DNA of 64,000 bases, from positions 1 through 64,000 of the forward strand of contig CAZOEL010000001.1 in NCBI GenBank assembly GCA_964578835.1, given 5' to 3'. Of this stretch, positions 16,433-26,134 are shown piece by piece. Below the pieces are notes generated by a model. That model was not told where the DNA came from. It was given only the letters and a program-made list of their open reading frames with translations, and did not search any database. This DNA comes from CAZOEL01 sp964578835 (GTDB taxonomy: Bacteria; Desulfobacterota; Syntrophobacteria; Syntrophobacterales; Syntrophobacteraceae). Within the stretch, counting starts at the first letter, position 1. Every line of letters begins with the position of its first letter. Made by a program: the position numbers and the translations under genes.

Positions 16433-18304
16433 TTAAATGCCATTTTTATTATTAAGCTTCCAAACTTCGGGCGAGCGCCATGCCCGCGATTTCATCAGTT
16501 CGCGGTGATGGATGAATTCCTTGGGAAGACGATCGAAGAACAGATCGAAGAGCTCTTCATGGGATCTAGCTTCTTTGAACGTTTCTTCTCGGTCTACCGA
16601 CATCAATTCATAGAAGGTCTCCGGATTGAAATCAAGCCCTTCCCATCGAATGTCTTCGTGTCTTGGCATGTATCCCATCGGGCTTTCCACGCCGTAGCCC
16701 CTGCCGTGAACCCGGTCTATTATCCACTTGAGAACGCGCATGTTATCCCCGAATCCCGGCCAAAGGAATTTGCCGTCCTTATCGCGTCTGAACCAGTTCA
16801 CGCGGAAAACGCGCGGCGGGTCTTGCAATTGGCGGCCGATAGCGAGCCAGTGCCCCCAGTAGTCGGCCATGTTGTATCCACAAAACGGAAGCATCGCCAT
16901 GGGGTCCCTTCTCACGGAGGGGAGGCTCGCTTCCGCAGCGGCTGTGGTCTCAGAGCCCATCGTGGCGGCCATATATACGCCGTGAGACCAGTTGAAAGCC
17001 TGAAATACGAGCGGTACATTTCGACTCATGCGTCCGCCGAAGATGAAGGCCTTGATGGGTACGCCCTCGGGATTGTCCCATTCGGGATCGTAAGTCGGGC
17101 ATTGAGTGACGGGCGCCGTGAAGCGCGCATTCGGATGAGCGGCGGGGCGACCGCAATCGGGTGTCCAATCCTGTCCTTTCCAGTCGATGAGATGAGCGGG
17201 AGGCTCGTCCGTCATGCCTTCCCACCAAACATCGCCATCGTCTGTCAGAGCCACGTTGGTAAAAATGCAATTTTCCGTCAGGGACAACATGGCGTTCGGA
17301 TTGGATTTCATGGATGTTCCGGGAGCTACGCCGAAAAAGCCGGCTTCCGGGTTGATCGCTCGCAGTTTCCCGTCAGCGCTTGGCTTTATCCATGCGATGT
17401 CGTCTCCTACGGTGAAAACCTTCCATCCTTCGAATCCCGGCGGCGGGACCATCATGGCGAAATTGGTCTTACCGCATGCGCTTGGGAATGCTCCCGCTAC
17501 ATACGTTCTTTCTCCTTCCGGGCTCTCCACGCCCAGGATGAGCATGTGCTCGGCCAGCCAGCCCTTGTCTCTGGCCATGACGGAGGCTATCCGCAACGCG
17601 AAGCATTTCTTTCCGAGCAGCGCGTTTCCGCCGTACCCGCTCCCAAAAGAATAAATCGCCCGTTCTTCAGGAAAGTGGGTGATGAAAGTATTTTCCGGAT
17701 TGCATGGCCATGGAGCGTCTTTCTCACCCGGCTGCAGGGGGGTTCCCACGGAATGGAGGCAACGGACGAAAGGTCCTTTCTCCCCGAGGACATCGAGAAC
17801 GCCCTGTCCCATGCGCGTCATGATCCGCATGTTAACGACGACATAAGGAGAGTCGGTGATTTCTATGCCGATTTGAGCGATATGAGAGCCAAGGGGACCC
17901 ATGCTGAAAGGAATGACGTACATCGTTCGTCCGCGCATACAGCCGTTGAATAGGCCCGTGAGCTTTTCTTTCATTTCCCGTGGGTCCATCCAGTTATTGG
18001 TGGGGCCGGCGTCGGACTGGCTCAACGAACAGATAAACGTGCGGCTTTCCACCCTCGCCACATCCCTTGGGTCTGAACGACTCAGGAAGCTGTTGGGACG
18101 TTTCTTCTCGTTGAGGCGAATAAAGGTTCCCGTCTGAACCATCAGATCATTCAGCTCATTATTTTCTTTTTCAGAACCGTCACAAATATGTATGCGATCA
18201 GGTTTGCACAAATCAGCTATCTCGCGAATCCACTTCAACAGTTCATCATTACTTGTCTTGCCGCCGGTTAGTTGAGCTTCTTCCACTTGATCCTCCCGAT
18301 ACAA
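16433..18304 (-). CDS. pckG: Phosphoenolpyruvate carboxykinase (GTP)
   Basis: A full-length 623-residue GTP-dependent PEP carboxykinase, interconverting oxaloacetate and PEP with GTP/GDP. The signature FPSACGKTNFAMM (about 280-292) contains the P-loop and the reactive Cys. Other family marks are GSGYGGNALLGKKCFALRI and FIFGGRMSRNVPLVFQAFNW. It is a single gene between the rpoH and bat regions. In an anaerobe it may work in gluconeogenesis or in the anaplerotic direction; the sequence does not tell which. Confidence 0.96.
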   Translation of the reverse strand: MYREDQVEEAQLTGGKTSNDELLKWIREIADLCKPDRIHICDGSEKENNELNDLMVQTGTFIRLNEKKRPNSFLSRSDPRDVARVESRTFICSLSQSDAGPTNNWMDPREMKEKLTGLFNGCMRGRTMYVIPFSMGPLGSHIAQIGIEITDSPYVVVNMRIMTRMGQGVLDVLGEKGPFVRCLHSVGTPLQPGEKDAPWPCNPENTFITHFPEERAIYSFGSGYGGNALLGKKCFALRIASVMARDKGWLAEHMLILGVESPEGERTYVAGAFPSACGKTNFAMMVPPPGFEGWKVFTVGDDIAWIKPSADGKLRAINPEAGFFGVAPGTSMKSNPNAMLSLTENCIFTNVALTDDGDVWWEGMTDEPPAHLIDWKGQDWTPDCGRPAAHPNARFTAPVTQCPTYDPEWDNPEGVPIKAFIFGGRMSRNVPLVFQAFNWSHGVYMAATMGSETTAAAEASLPSVRRDPMAMLPFCGYNMADYWGHWLAIGRQLQDPPRVFRVNWFRRDKDGKFLWPGFGDNMRVLKWIIDRVHGRGYGVESPMGYMPRHEDIRWEGLDFNPETFYELMSVDREETFKEARSHEELFDLFFDRLPKEFIHHRELMKSRAWRSPEVWKLNNKNGI

Positions 18305-18784
18305 AAATGATTAGGGCTGAATACACACAACCTCGAATACGACCCTATAATCGAATTAATAGACGACTTTCTTCACTCCAAAGTCTTCTTGCCGCTCCAT
18401 TGCAAATGACAAACTCTTTACAAAAATGCAATGAAAATTATTTAGACTCATCAATACAATAGGATCTTCTTTCCAAACTTCTTGACCCAATAGATAACCT
18501 AATGATCCATTGTCCAGGATGCGACGGATTTTGTCGGGAGGGGATGGCGGAATGCGCTTGGAAGCGTGTTCGCTTAGGCTTGAGAAGTCGATCTTTGGGG
18601 AAATGTCCGAGCCAACCTCCTCAAGACGCATGAGATGAAGCCCGGTAAAGGCCAAGGGCTCAAAGAGAGCGCAGTTTCTTGTTCTTCCTTATGGCTTGAT
18701 GGCGCTTCTTTTCGTGATCCGTTTCATCTCGAAGGCGCTCTGAAGCAAGCTTGCTTCAGGGCGCCTGCGTCTCGATTTCTCCAT
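18305..18784. other. Intergenic region between rpoH and pckG
   Basis: An AT-rich stretch that should hold the pckG promoter (read leftwards). An open frame at 18356-18655 (-, 99 codons, TTG start) has no recognisable domain and no good Shine-Dalgarno, so it is not called a gene. The rpoH-side hairpin at 18733-18766 is listed separately. Confidence 0.5.
18733..18766 (-). terminator. Strong hairpin downstream of rpoH
   Basis: Arms of 17 bases (AGGCGCTCTGAAGCAAG and its complement, one mismatch) meet at an AAGCTT centre with virtually no loop. It begins about 20 bases after the rpoH stop. On the minus strand it is followed only by TTCG, so it is a weak intrinsic terminator or a 3'-end stabiliser. 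Confidence 0.5.
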
Positions 18785-19765
18785 CTAAACTTCTATCATG
18801 CTCTCCTGGAGCAGGTCTATATCCTCTATTTCTTCTTCCAGGTAGCTCTTGAGCTTTTTTTTCAGACGGCTTTCGATCTGCCGGACCCGCTCTCGGCTAA
18901 TTCCGAAGCGGTCCCCTATTTCCTGTAGGGTCATTGGCTCTTCGGTAAGCAATCGCTTATCGAAAATGACGGCTTCCTTGCCCTTCAGCTGCTCTCTGAA
19001 AAGAACGAGCTTATCGTGGAGGATCGCCTTTGCCTCCCGATCTGCAATCTGATCGTCGACCGGCAAGTCGTCAGAAGGGAGGAAAGACTTGTGCGTGTCT
19101 TCGGAATCCTCCTTCAAGGGACTGTCCAGGGAGATTTCCCAGCTATTCAGCCGCTGATCCATCTCGATGATTTCCGATTCCTTAACATCGAGGCGATGGC
19201 TTAGCAGCCTCGCCGATGCTTCTATTCCCTGAGCTTCAAGTTGCTCTTTTTCCTTGCGCAAATTGAAGAATAGCTTTCTCTGGGCCTGTGTCGTGCCGAT
19301 CTTCACCAGCTTCCAGTTATCCATAATAAATTTGATGATATAGGCTTTGATCCAGAACGAGGCGTAATATGAAAACTTGTAGCCGCGGTAAGGGTCGAAC
19401 TTCTTAACCGCCTGCATCAGCCCGACATTCCCTTCCTGAATGAGATCCATGAGATTCTGCATCCAGTAGCGTTGAAAGTCCATGGCGATCTTCACTACCA
19501 GTCTCAGGTTTGCCGTTATGAGCTTGTAGGCGGAATCCATATCCTCCTTTTCGCGGTACCTGATCGCCAGATCCCTTTCTTCCTCCCTGCTCAGCAAGGG
19601 ATACCTCTTGATTTCCTCCAGATATATTCGAAAAGGATCGAAAGAAACCGGCTGAGGCTTTTCCGCCGCCGGAACCACTGGCGCTTTGATTTCCTCATCG
19701 CCGCCGTCCGTAGCCGTCTCGTCAAAACCACTCATTTCATTGTTCTTAACCATCGTAGCCGACAT
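18785..19765 (-). CDS. rpoH: RNA polymerase sigma-32 (heat-shock) factor
   Basis: A 326-residue group 3 sigma factor. Region 2 is clear (LITANLRLVVKIAMDFQRYW, DLIQEGNVGLMQAVKKFDPY, FSYYASFWIKAYIIKFI). Just after region 2.4 the segment QRKLFFNLRK matches the RpoH box that distinguishes sigma-32 from sigma-70. Region 4 has a helix-turn-helix (MTLQEIGDRFGISRERVRQI). An N-terminal extension of about 40 residues rich in Glu, Ala and Pro precedes region 1.2. It is transcribed alone, leftwards, toward pckG, with a candidate promoter at 19872-19898. Confidence 0.9.
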   Translation of the reverse strand: MSATMVKNNEMSGFDETATDGGDEEIKAPVVPAAEKPQPVSFDPFRIYLEEIKRYPLLSREEERDLAIRYREKEDMDSAYKLITANLRLVVKIAMDFQRYWMQNLMDLIQEGNVGLMQAVKKFDPYRGYKFSYYASFWIKAYIIKFIMDNWKLVKIGTTQAQRKLFFNLRKEKEQLEAQGIEASARLLSHRLDVKESEIIEMDQRLNSWEISLDSPLKEDSEDTHKSFLPSDDLPVDDQIADREAKAILHDKLVLFREQLKGKEAVIFDKRLLTEEPMTLQEIGDRFGISRERVRQIESRLKKKLKSYLEEEIEDIDLLQESMIEV

Positions 19766-19871
19766 CCTTGTTTTGATGGTTTATGATTTCACAGTCTTTC
19801 AGGGGTATTCGCGCAAAGTCCTGTCTGCTACCCACAAAATATTCGGAAAAGATGAAGCTCTATAATTAAAT

Positions 19872-19898
19872 ATTATAATAGCGCCCCCCATAAAACAA
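19872..19898 (-). promoter_or_regulatory. Candidate sigma-70-type promoter of rpoH
   Basis: On the minus strand TTGTTT (19898-19893) and TATAAT (19877-19872) are separated by 15 bases, about 105 bases before the rpoH start. The -10 is a perfect match, while the -35 and the short spacing are poor, so this is only a candidate. Confidence 0.35.
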
Positions 19899-20296
19899 GG
19901 CGAAAAGAGAAAAGAGCCTTGCGCTGCCGGGCAAAAACACGTTGCCTTTTAGATGCTCTTTCATTATAAGGATGAAAAACGATCAAAAAAAGGGGTTGCC
20001 ACGCTGTTGAGCTTCCTGAGCTTTCCTGACCCGATGAGGGATATTCTCCAAAGGCTATTGACCGGGCGCCGCCGTGAATGGGCTTGCAGTCCCGCGGATG
20101 ATGGGCGCGCGACGGGCGGCAGACCCGATCTCATTCAATCGTATTCGATCTATATTCACCAGGGAAAAACCTGCCTCTCATCTGCTTTTTGCGCTCCAAG
20201 TGACGCAGCGGTGTCCGATGAGCGGCGAATCAACGGTTTCCGTCAGGGGACTGGGATTTTTCGACATCCGGCGGATGCTATAGGCGGACGATTCTT
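19899..20296. other. Intergenic region upstream of cmk
   Basis: No gene with recognisable homology is seen. The left part is AT-rich and probably holds the divergent promoters of rpoH and cmk. The right part (about 20040-20280) is GC-rich and has short open frames without domains or ribosome binding sites. Confidence 0.5.
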
Positions 20297-20992
20297 ATGA
20301 CGCGAATGATCGTGGCGGTAGACGGCCCAGCGGGAGCGGGAAAGAGCACTGTGTGCCGTCTTTTGGCCAAAGAGCTTGGTTTTGCCTATCTTGATACGGG
20401 CGCCATGTACAGGGCGATTGCATGGTCTCTCCTTCATGAAGATGGGATGAGCGCGGGAGATGAAGCACGGACCTTTGGGAGACTTTCGGCTCTTCCTCTT
20501 GAATTTGCCATTGAAGGTGGAGAGCTCGTCATCCGACATCGGGGGAGAGCGCTGACCGATGAATTGCGACAGCCCGAAATAACGAGCGAGGCGTCTCGGA
20601 TTTCTCAAATAAGGGCTGTAAGGGATTACCTCACCAAATGGCAAAGGAAGCTAGGGGAAAAGGGGGCGATCGTAGCGGAAGGCAGGGACATGGCCACGGT
20701 CGTCTTTCCCGATGCCGGCGTAAAAGTGTTCCTCACCGCCGACCTGGCGACGCGAGCGGAGCGCAGACGGGCCGAATATCTCCAGAAGGGTATCCCTTTC
20801 GATGCTTCTAAGTTGCAGGACCAAATCCGAGAAAGGGACGAGGCTGACCAGCAACGGGCTCTGGCGCCCCTGCGACCCGCTCCCGGGGCCTTGTTGCTCG
20901 ATACGTCGGGCCTGGGGATAGGAGAAGTTGTCGCTTATCTATCGAAGCTGGTTCACGAGCGGCGAACGAGCGAAGGGGATCTGGCCTCTTAA
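20297..20992 (+). CDS. cmk: Cytidylate kinase
   Basis: This 231-residue enzyme phosphorylates CMP and dCMP. The P-loop VDGPAGAGKST is at residues about 7-17 and is followed by the family stretch LGFAYLDTGAMYRA. The lid region shows TRAERRRAEYLQKG and RDEADQQRALAPLRPA, and GRDMATVVFPDAGVKVFLTA matches the core. cmk lying just upstream of rpsA is a very common bacterial arrangement. The ATG at 20297 has no strong Shine-Dalgarno. Confidence 0.95.
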   Translation: MTRMIVAVDGPAGAGKSTVCRLLAKELGFAYLDTGAMYRAIAWSLLHEDGMSAGDEARTFGRLSALPLEFAIEGGELVIRHRGRALTDELRQPEITSEASRISQIRAVRDYLTKWQRKLGEKGAIVAEGRDMATVVFPDAGVKVFLTADLATRAERRRAEYLQKGIPFDASKLQDQIRERDEADQQRALAPLRPAPGALLLDTSGLGIGEVVAYLSKLVHERRTSEGDLAS

Positions 20993-21157
20993 GGATGTAA
21001 GGAAGCGCTTCGTTTCTTGGCGGAGCTTTGACCGTTCGCGAGAAGGAATTGCACGCAATTGCGATAAAAGGAGATTGCTAGTTTCTTCTTTTTTTGCTAA
21101 ACTTCTAGATTCGAGAAGTGGCGTAAGCCAAATTTGGATAAGGGGGTAACTAATTCA

Positions 21158-22951
21158 ATGGTTGACAAAGACACAATGACTACCGATCAGGAAGAAGCTC
21201 AGGACCTTGCTATGGATGTCTCCATGGACGATGACAGCGACTTCGATGATGATATCGAAGATATGGATTCGCTCCAGGACCTTTACGAAAAGAGTTTTCG
21301 AAACATCCAGGAGGGCGAGGTAATTCGCGGCCGAGTCGTTCAGATCAGCGACGATTTCGTCATGGTTGACATCGGCTATAAATCCGAGGGGCAAATTCCC
21401 ATTCATGAATTCAAGGATGAAACGGGAGTGCTTGCCGCCGCCATAGGAGATGAAGTCGATGTTTTGCTCGAGTATCAGGACGACGAAGACGGCAGCATTC
21501 ATCTCTCCAAGGAAAAAGCCGCAAAGATCAAGGTTTGGGATGATATCAGCCGAATCTATAATGACGACGGTCTGATCGAGGGCAAAGTCGTCGCCAAAGT
21601 AAAAGGCGGCTTGGCGGTGGATATAGGCGTACAGGCCTTTCTGCCCGGCTCTCAGGTCGATCTTCGTCCGGTCCGAAATCTTGAGCATCTGATCGGCCAC
21701 AACTATCCGTTCAAGATCCTCAAGTACAACAAGAAGCGCCGCAATGTTGTGCTTTCGCGCCGCGCGCTGCTCGAAAAAGAGCGGGAGAACATGAAGTCTC
21801 AGACTCTCGCCAATCTCGAGGACAGCAAGATCGTGGAAGGCACCGTCAAGAATATCACCGATTACGGCGTGTTTGTGGATTTGGGCGGCATAGATGGTCT
21901 GCTCCATATTACGGACATGAGCTGGGGGCGTGTGGGACATCCTTCCGAGATGTTCCAGATCGGGGACAAAATCCAGGTCATGGTGCTCAGCTTCGATCGT
22001 GACCACGAGCGAGTCTCTCTAGGCCTAAAACAGCTTGCCGCGGATCCCTGGACCAACGCCGAGGAAAAATATCCGGTTCAGACCAAGGTCAAGGGTCGTG
22101 TGGTCAGCCTGACCGATTACGGCGCATTTGTCGAAATCGAGCAGGGTGTGGAAGGCCTGATTCATGTGTCCGAGATGTCATGGACGAAGAAAATCCGCCA
22201 TCCTTCCAAGATCCTCAATGTGGGCGACGAGGTGGAGGCGGTGGTTTTGAGCATCAATCCGGAGAACAAGCGCATCTCGCTTGGCATGAAGCAGCTCGAG
22301 GCCAATCCCTGGGATGTCATTGCCGAGAAATACCCCGTGGGGACGACCATCGCCGGGCGGATCAAGAATATTACCGATTTCGGCGTGTTCATTGGCATAG
22401 ACGAGGGAATCGACGGGCTTGTCCATATATCCGACATCTCCTGGACCAAGCGGATCAAGCATCCATCGGAAGTATTCAAGAAGAATCAGGAAGTTCAGGC
22501 CATCGTTCTCAATATCGACAAGCAGAACGAAAGGTTCTCGCTCGGCATCAAGCAGCTTGAGCAAGATCCCTGGGAGTCCATCCCCGAGCGCTATCCTCTG
22601 GGCAGCGTCATTCAAGGGCCGATAACGAATGTTACCGATTTTGGCCTTTTCGTTGAGCTGGAAGAAGGGATCGAAGGGCTGGTTCACGTTTCCGAGATCA
22701 GCAAGGAGAAGATCAAATCTCCCGTTGGCCAATATAAAACCGGCGACGCCATTACCGCCAAGGTAATCAATATATCGCCCAAGGATCGGAAGATCGGTCT
22801 CTCCGTCAAGAAGGTCGAGGAGCAGGAAGAGCGCACCAGCTACGACGAGTACTCGAGCAGCGGCAAAGCGGCTACTTCAAACCTCGGCGAGCTCTTGAAA
22901 GAGGGTTTAGAGGCCCGCTCGAGCAGCAACCAGGATAAAGAGAAATCGTAG
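21158..22951 (+). CDS. rpsA: 30S ribosomal protein S1
   Basis: A protein of about 597 residues with six S1 RNA-binding domains and a short acidic N-terminal tail (DDDSDFDDDIEDMDS). Typical repeats include VKNITDYGVFVDLGGIDGLL, SLTDYGAFVEIEQGVEGLIH, NITDFGVFIGIDEGIDGLVH and NVTDFGLFVELEEGIEGLVH, each followed by a KxxxERVSLGxKQL-type segment. S1 helps mRNA bind to the small subunit. The ATG at 21158 is taken because AAGGGGGT stands ten bases upstream; an in-frame TTG at 21134 would place that Shine-Dalgarno inside the gene. An intrinsic terminator follows at 22984. Confidence 0.96.
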   Translation: MVDKDTMTTDQEEAQDLAMDVSMDDDSDFDDDIEDMDSLQDLYEKSFRNIQEGEVIRGRVVQISDDFVMVDIGYKSEGQIPIHEFKDETGVLAAAIGDEVDVLLEYQDDEDGSIHLSKEKAAKIKVWDDISRIYNDDGLIEGKVVAKVKGGLAVDIGVQAFLPGSQVDLRPVRNLEHLIGHNYPFKILKYNKKRRNVVLSRRALLEKERENMKSQTLANLEDSKIVEGTVKNITDYGVFVDLGGIDGLLHITDMSWGRVGHPSEMFQIGDKIQVMVLSFDRDHERVSLGLKQLAADPWTNAEEKYPVQTKVKGRVVSLTDYGAFVEIEQGVEGLIHVSEMSWTKKIRHPSKILNVGDEVEAVVLSINPENKRISLGMKQLEANPWDVIAEKYPVGTTIAGRIKNITDFGVFIGIDEGIDGLVHISDISWTKRIKHPSEVFKKNQEVQAIVLNIDKQNERFSLGIKQLEQDPWESIPERYPLGSVIQGPITNVTDFGLFVELEEGIEGLVHVSEISKEKIKSPVGQYKTGDAITAKVINISPKDRKIGLSVKKVEEQEERTSYDEYSSSGKAATSNLGELLKEGLEARSSSNQDKEKS

Positions 22952-22983
22952 CCGATTCCTGATATCCTTTCGGTAAGTTCACG

Positions 22984-23027
22984 CACCCGGCTCATGCTTT
23001 TTGGCTTGAAGCCGGGTGTTCATTTTT
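22984..23027 (+). terminator. Intrinsic terminator after rpsA
   Basis: Arms CACCCGGCT (22984-22992) and AGCCGGGTG (23010-23018) enclose a 17-base loop and are followed by TTCATTTTT. The sppA ribosome binding site begins immediately after, so some read-through into sppA is likely. Confidence 0.7.
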
Positions 23028-23041
23028 GAGGAGATGGAAAC

Positions 23042-23911
23042 GTGAAACGAGCCATTTTCTGGTTTTTTATCATTTTCTTCATACCTGCGCTTTTCTTTAT
23101 TTGGTCGATGTCGTCTGATTCCGATATGCTTGCAAAACCGAACCGGATTGGCGTCGTGGAGGTCAAGGGCCTGATTAGCGATGTCCAGGATACTCTGAAA
23201 GAAATCAAGAAGTTCCGAAAGGATGAAAATGTGAGGGCCCTTCTTGTAAGGATAGAGTCTCCCGGCGGCGGCATTGGCCCCTCTCAGGAAGTATACCGGG
23301 AGCTTCAGCGGACGATCCAGAAAAAGCCCGTGGTGGCCTCTCTCGGATCTATTGCTGCTTCGGGAGGCTACTATGCCGCTTCGGCTACAAGCCGCATTGT
23401 TGCGAATCCGGGCTCCATTACGGGCAGCATCGGCGTAATCAGCTACTTCCCAAATCTTCAGGAGCTCTTTGAGAAGGTGGGGTTTGAGAATGTCATCATA
23501 AAAAGCGGCCGTTTCAAAGACGTCGGCAATCCGGGCCGAGAAATGACGCAACAGGAAAGAGAACTGTTGCAGGCGACCATGGATGAGGCTCATGGTCAGT
23601 TTATCCGCGATGTCGCCGCGGGTCGTCGCTTGCCGGAAGAGAAGGTGCGAGAAATTGCGGATGGCCGCATCATTATGGGATCAACCGCTTTGGAGTTGGG
23701 GCTGGTCGATGAGCTCGGCAACTTTGAGGACGCTTTGAATGCCGCGGCCCAGCTTGGCAAGATCGAAGGAGAGCCTGAATTGGTCTATCCGAAAAAGAAG
23801 AGCAAATCCCTCATGGACTTTCTCCTTGGAAGCGAAGTGAGCGGACGCTTTGACGCCTTGCTGGATTCCCTGGATGGCTCCATGACATTCTTGCGTTATC
23901 AGGTCTTCTGA
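23042..23911 (+). CDS. sppA: Signal peptide peptidase SppA (S49), short form
   Basis: A 289-residue S49-family protease with one N-terminal membrane anchor (AIFWFFIIFFIPALFFIW). The nucleophile is the Ser in GSIAASGGYYAAS (about 108), and the general base should be the Lys of SGRFKDVGNPGREM (about 160), as in the Ser-Lys dyad of SppA. It degrades cleaved signal peptides in the membrane. It starts at a GTG with GAGGAG upstream. Short one-domain SppA proteins next to rpsA are common in this group. Confidence 0.93.
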   Translation: MKRAIFWFFIIFFIPALFFIWSMSSDSDMLAKPNRIGVVEVKGLISDVQDTLKEIKKFRKDENVRALLVRIESPGGGIGPSQEVYRELQRTIQKKPVVASLGSIAASGGYYAASATSRIVANPGSITGSIGVISYFPNLQELFEKVGFENVIIKSGRFKDVGNPGREMTQQERELLQATMDEAHGQFIRDVAAGRRLPEEKVREIADGRIIMGSTALELGLVDELGNFEDALNAAAQLGKIEGEPELVYPKKKSKSLMDFLLGSEVSGRFDALLDSLDGSMTFLRYQVF

Positions 23912-24022
23912 TCGAATGGAAAAGACGCTGCGAGCGTTTTCGAAATACGGATGGGATTCATGTTGCCGCGCAGATTCTCGGCGCGTTGCAACATGAACCG
24001 AGGCCATGCTCAAATCGTGAGC

Positions 24023-24631
24023 CTACAGGGCTTTTACATCCCCGCTTCCTTCGCGCAATACTTCCGGGGCATCGTCTATGAGAGAGATGACGCTCGAGGG
24101 CTTGCCGGGCGTTGCGCCTCCATCGATGATTAGAGATAATGCGTGCCCGAGCTTGTCTCTGATTTCTTGGGGACTCTCGAGAATATCCCCGGTTTCTGCG
24201 TCCGTTGCGGTTGTGTTGATGACCGGGTGTCCCAGTTCTTCGATGATAGCCAGACAAATGGGATTGTCAGGAACGCGGATGCCGACTGTGCGACGCTTGG
24301 TCAGCATGATTTTGGGGACCAGGCGCGATCCTTCCAGTACGAAAGTGTAAGGGCCGGGCAGCAGTCGCTTCATGGTTTTGTAGGCATAATTGGTTACCTG
24401 GGCATATTCGCTTATATTTTTCAGGTCGCTGCATATGAAGCTGAAAGGTTTTTGGGGGGAGCGCCGTTTCAACTGGTAAATGCGCTCGATGGCCTCTTTG
24501 TTGAAAAGATCGCATCCAATCCCGTAGTAGGTGTCTGTCGGATAGACTATGATCCCTCCGTTGAGCAGGATTTCCACCACTTTCTTGATTTTTCTAGGTT
24601 CGGGGTGTTTGGGATTTACTTCTAGAATCAT
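24023..24631 (-). CDS. YciO/Sua5/YrdC-family protein (threonylcarbamoyl-AMP synthase-like)
   Basis: This 202-residue protein has the YrdC fold signature: GGIIVYPTDTYYGIGCDL (about 25-42), KRRSPQKPFSFIC (about 55-67), LLPGPYTFVL (about 89-98) and VGIRVPDNPICLAIIEELG (about 116-134). YrdC/TsaC makes threonylcarbamoyl-AMP for t6A modification of tRNA. The wording here (KPFSFIC rather than KPLxV) is nearer to the YciO branch, whose in vivo role is less certain. GAGAGGA precedes the ATG at good spacing. It is convergent with sppA. Confidence 0.87.
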   Translation of the reverse strand: MILEVNPKHPEPRKIKKVVEILLNGGIIVYPTDTYYGIGCDLFNKEAIERIYQLKRRSPQKPFSFICSDLKNISEYAQVTNYAYKTMKRLLPGPYTFVLEGSRLVPKIMLTKRRTVGIRVPDNPICLAIIEELGHPVINTTATDAETGDILESPQEIRDKLGHALSLIIDGGATPGKPSSVISLIDDAPEVLREGSGDVKAL

Positions 24632-25017
24632 TGGCGGTCCTCTCTTGTTTAAGGTTGGCTCATGCCGGTTTGAACACAGAGTGAAAAGAGTCCTCGATGG
24701 CGCAGGATGATGTCCTTGCGGTGTTTGAGCTCATCATATATGGTAAAATACCTCTTTGGAGGAAGGAGAGACCATGAATGCAGAGACCCTCCTTGGTTGA
24801 GATGTCGACAAGTGAAAACATAATTTCTCGACAAGGGGCATGCAAGCTGCCGAGCCATGACCAGAGCGCGAACGGTGACGAGCTCAAGGTGGGGCGGCCT
24901 TAATGGTCTATGAATAAAAGACTGAAGAGGAGATGAACGGGGATAGACGCCCGATAAAAGCCCGCGCTTTTCCTTCCTCTGGAACCTCCTGCGATTGTTT
25001 ACCTGAAGGAGTTTGAC
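24632..25017. other. Intergenic region, no gene recognised
   Basis: This gap separates the divergent YciO-like and Ppx/GppA genes and should hold their promoters. Open frames on the minus strand here lack domains and are not supported. A strong Shine-Dalgarno (AAGGAG at about 24764) precedes an eight-codon frame starting at 24775, which I regard as chance. Confidence 0.45.
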
Positions 25018-26046
25018 TTGGATTGCAAACAGCATGATCCTTGTTTTGCTGCAATCGATATCGGATCTCATACCATTCGAATGATTATTGCACGGCTAGC
25101 AGAAAAGCAAAAGCTTTTTCCTCTTGTCCTCGAGAGGCGAATAACCCGGCTTGCGCGAAATTTTCATCGAGAGGGCGCGCTTGAAAGCGATGTAATCGAG
25201 GAAAGCCTCAAAGTGTTGGCCGAGTATGCGTCATTCGTCAAAGATTTTGATGTCTGCGCTGTTTCTTGTGGAGCAACGGGCGTCGTCCGGAGAGCATCGA
25301 ACGGGCAGGAATTCCTGCGCTCTGTCCAGGCGGCTGCGGGAATCGAATGCTCCATTCTCTCAGAGAGCTCCGAAGCGTATTTTTCCGCCAAAGGGGTGCT
25401 GAGCGTCTTGCCTGAGAAGGATGGCCTCATCCTCACGTTTGACTTGGGGGGGAGCAGCACGGAGTTTCTTCTGATGATCGGGCGGCAGGACGAGCCTCTT
25501 TGGAGCGCGAGCATCTTTATTGGCGCCGCCACCTTGACTCAACGCCTGCTTTTGGGAGATCCTCCAGACATGAAGGCTATCGAGGAATCGATTTGCGAAA
25601 TTCGGGAAGCTCTCATGCCCGCCTTTTCCTCCATACACTCATATATGTCGAGGCCTGAGCTTGCTTCTCAGCCGCTCCGGCTGGTGGGTACGGCCGGTAC
25701 GGCGACAACTCTTGCCGCCATGAGACTCGGGATGACTCACTATGAGCCCTATCGCGTGAATGGGCTGGAGCTTACGGGGGATTGGCTGCAAGAGACAATC
25801 GACCTGCTATCTCGCACTCCTGTTGCCGCCAGACGAAGCATCCCCGGGTTGGAGAGCGGTCGGGAAGATATCATCCTGGGCGGAGCGCTGATTGTTCGTG
25901 AAATTCTCGAAGGCATGAGCAAGAGTGGTCTGACGATAACCGATGGCGGGCTCCTCGAAGGGCTTCTTATCGATTGCGTCGAAGATTTCCATCAATGGCC
26001 TCACACCCTGTCAACGCACTTGACTTGGAAACAGCAAAAAGGATAA
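25018..26046 (+). CDS. Ppx/GppA-type phosphatase domain protein
   Basis: A 342-residue protein with the ASKHA-fold of exopolyphosphatase/pppGpp phosphatase. The phosphate-1 motif is AAIDIGSHTIRMIIA (about 10-24), the phosphate-2 motif is LTFDLGGSSTEFLL (about 140-153) and an adenosine-type motif is GTAGTATTLAAMRLG (about 223-237). Only the catalytic Ppx/GppA domain is present, without the C-terminal HD domain of E. coli GppA. Start is the TTG at 25018 with AAGGAG six bases upstream. It should act on polyphosphate or (p)ppGpp in the cytoplasm; which one cannot be told. Confidence 0.88.
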   Translation: MDCKQHDPCFAAIDIGSHTIRMIIARLAEKQKLFPLVLERRITRLARNFHREGALESDVIEESLKVLAEYASFVKDFDVCAVSCGATGVVRRASNGQEFLRSVQAAAGIECSILSESSEAYFSAKGVLSVLPEKDGLILTFDLGGSSTEFLLMIGRQDEPLWSASIFIGAATLTQRLLLGDPPDMKAIEESICEIREALMPAFSSIHSYMSRPELASQPLRLVGTAGTATTLAAMRLGMTHYEPYRVNGLELTGDWLQETIDLLSRTPVAARRSIPGLESGREDIILGGALIVREILEGMSKSGLTITDGGLLEGLLIDCVEDFHQWPHTLSTHLTWKQQKG

Positions 26047-26134
26047 AGGGCTCCCTAAGCTTGATGTAAAAGGCGGTTCCAGTATCGATGCTTCAAGCTC
26101 AAACCGTCACGCAATTCTAAAATGAGGAGAATCA

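Noticed and set aside
16505..17953. A 482-codon plus-strand frame across pckG
   Set aside because: Antisense to a full-length, well-conserved PEPCK; no domain.
18356..18655. A 99-codon minus-strand frame between rpoH and pckG
   Set aside because: TTG start, no Shine-Dalgarno, no domain; could be real but is not supported.
24649..25071. A 140-codon minus-strand frame between the YciO-like and Ppx genes
   Set aside because: No domain, overlaps the Ppx start region, unlikely composition.
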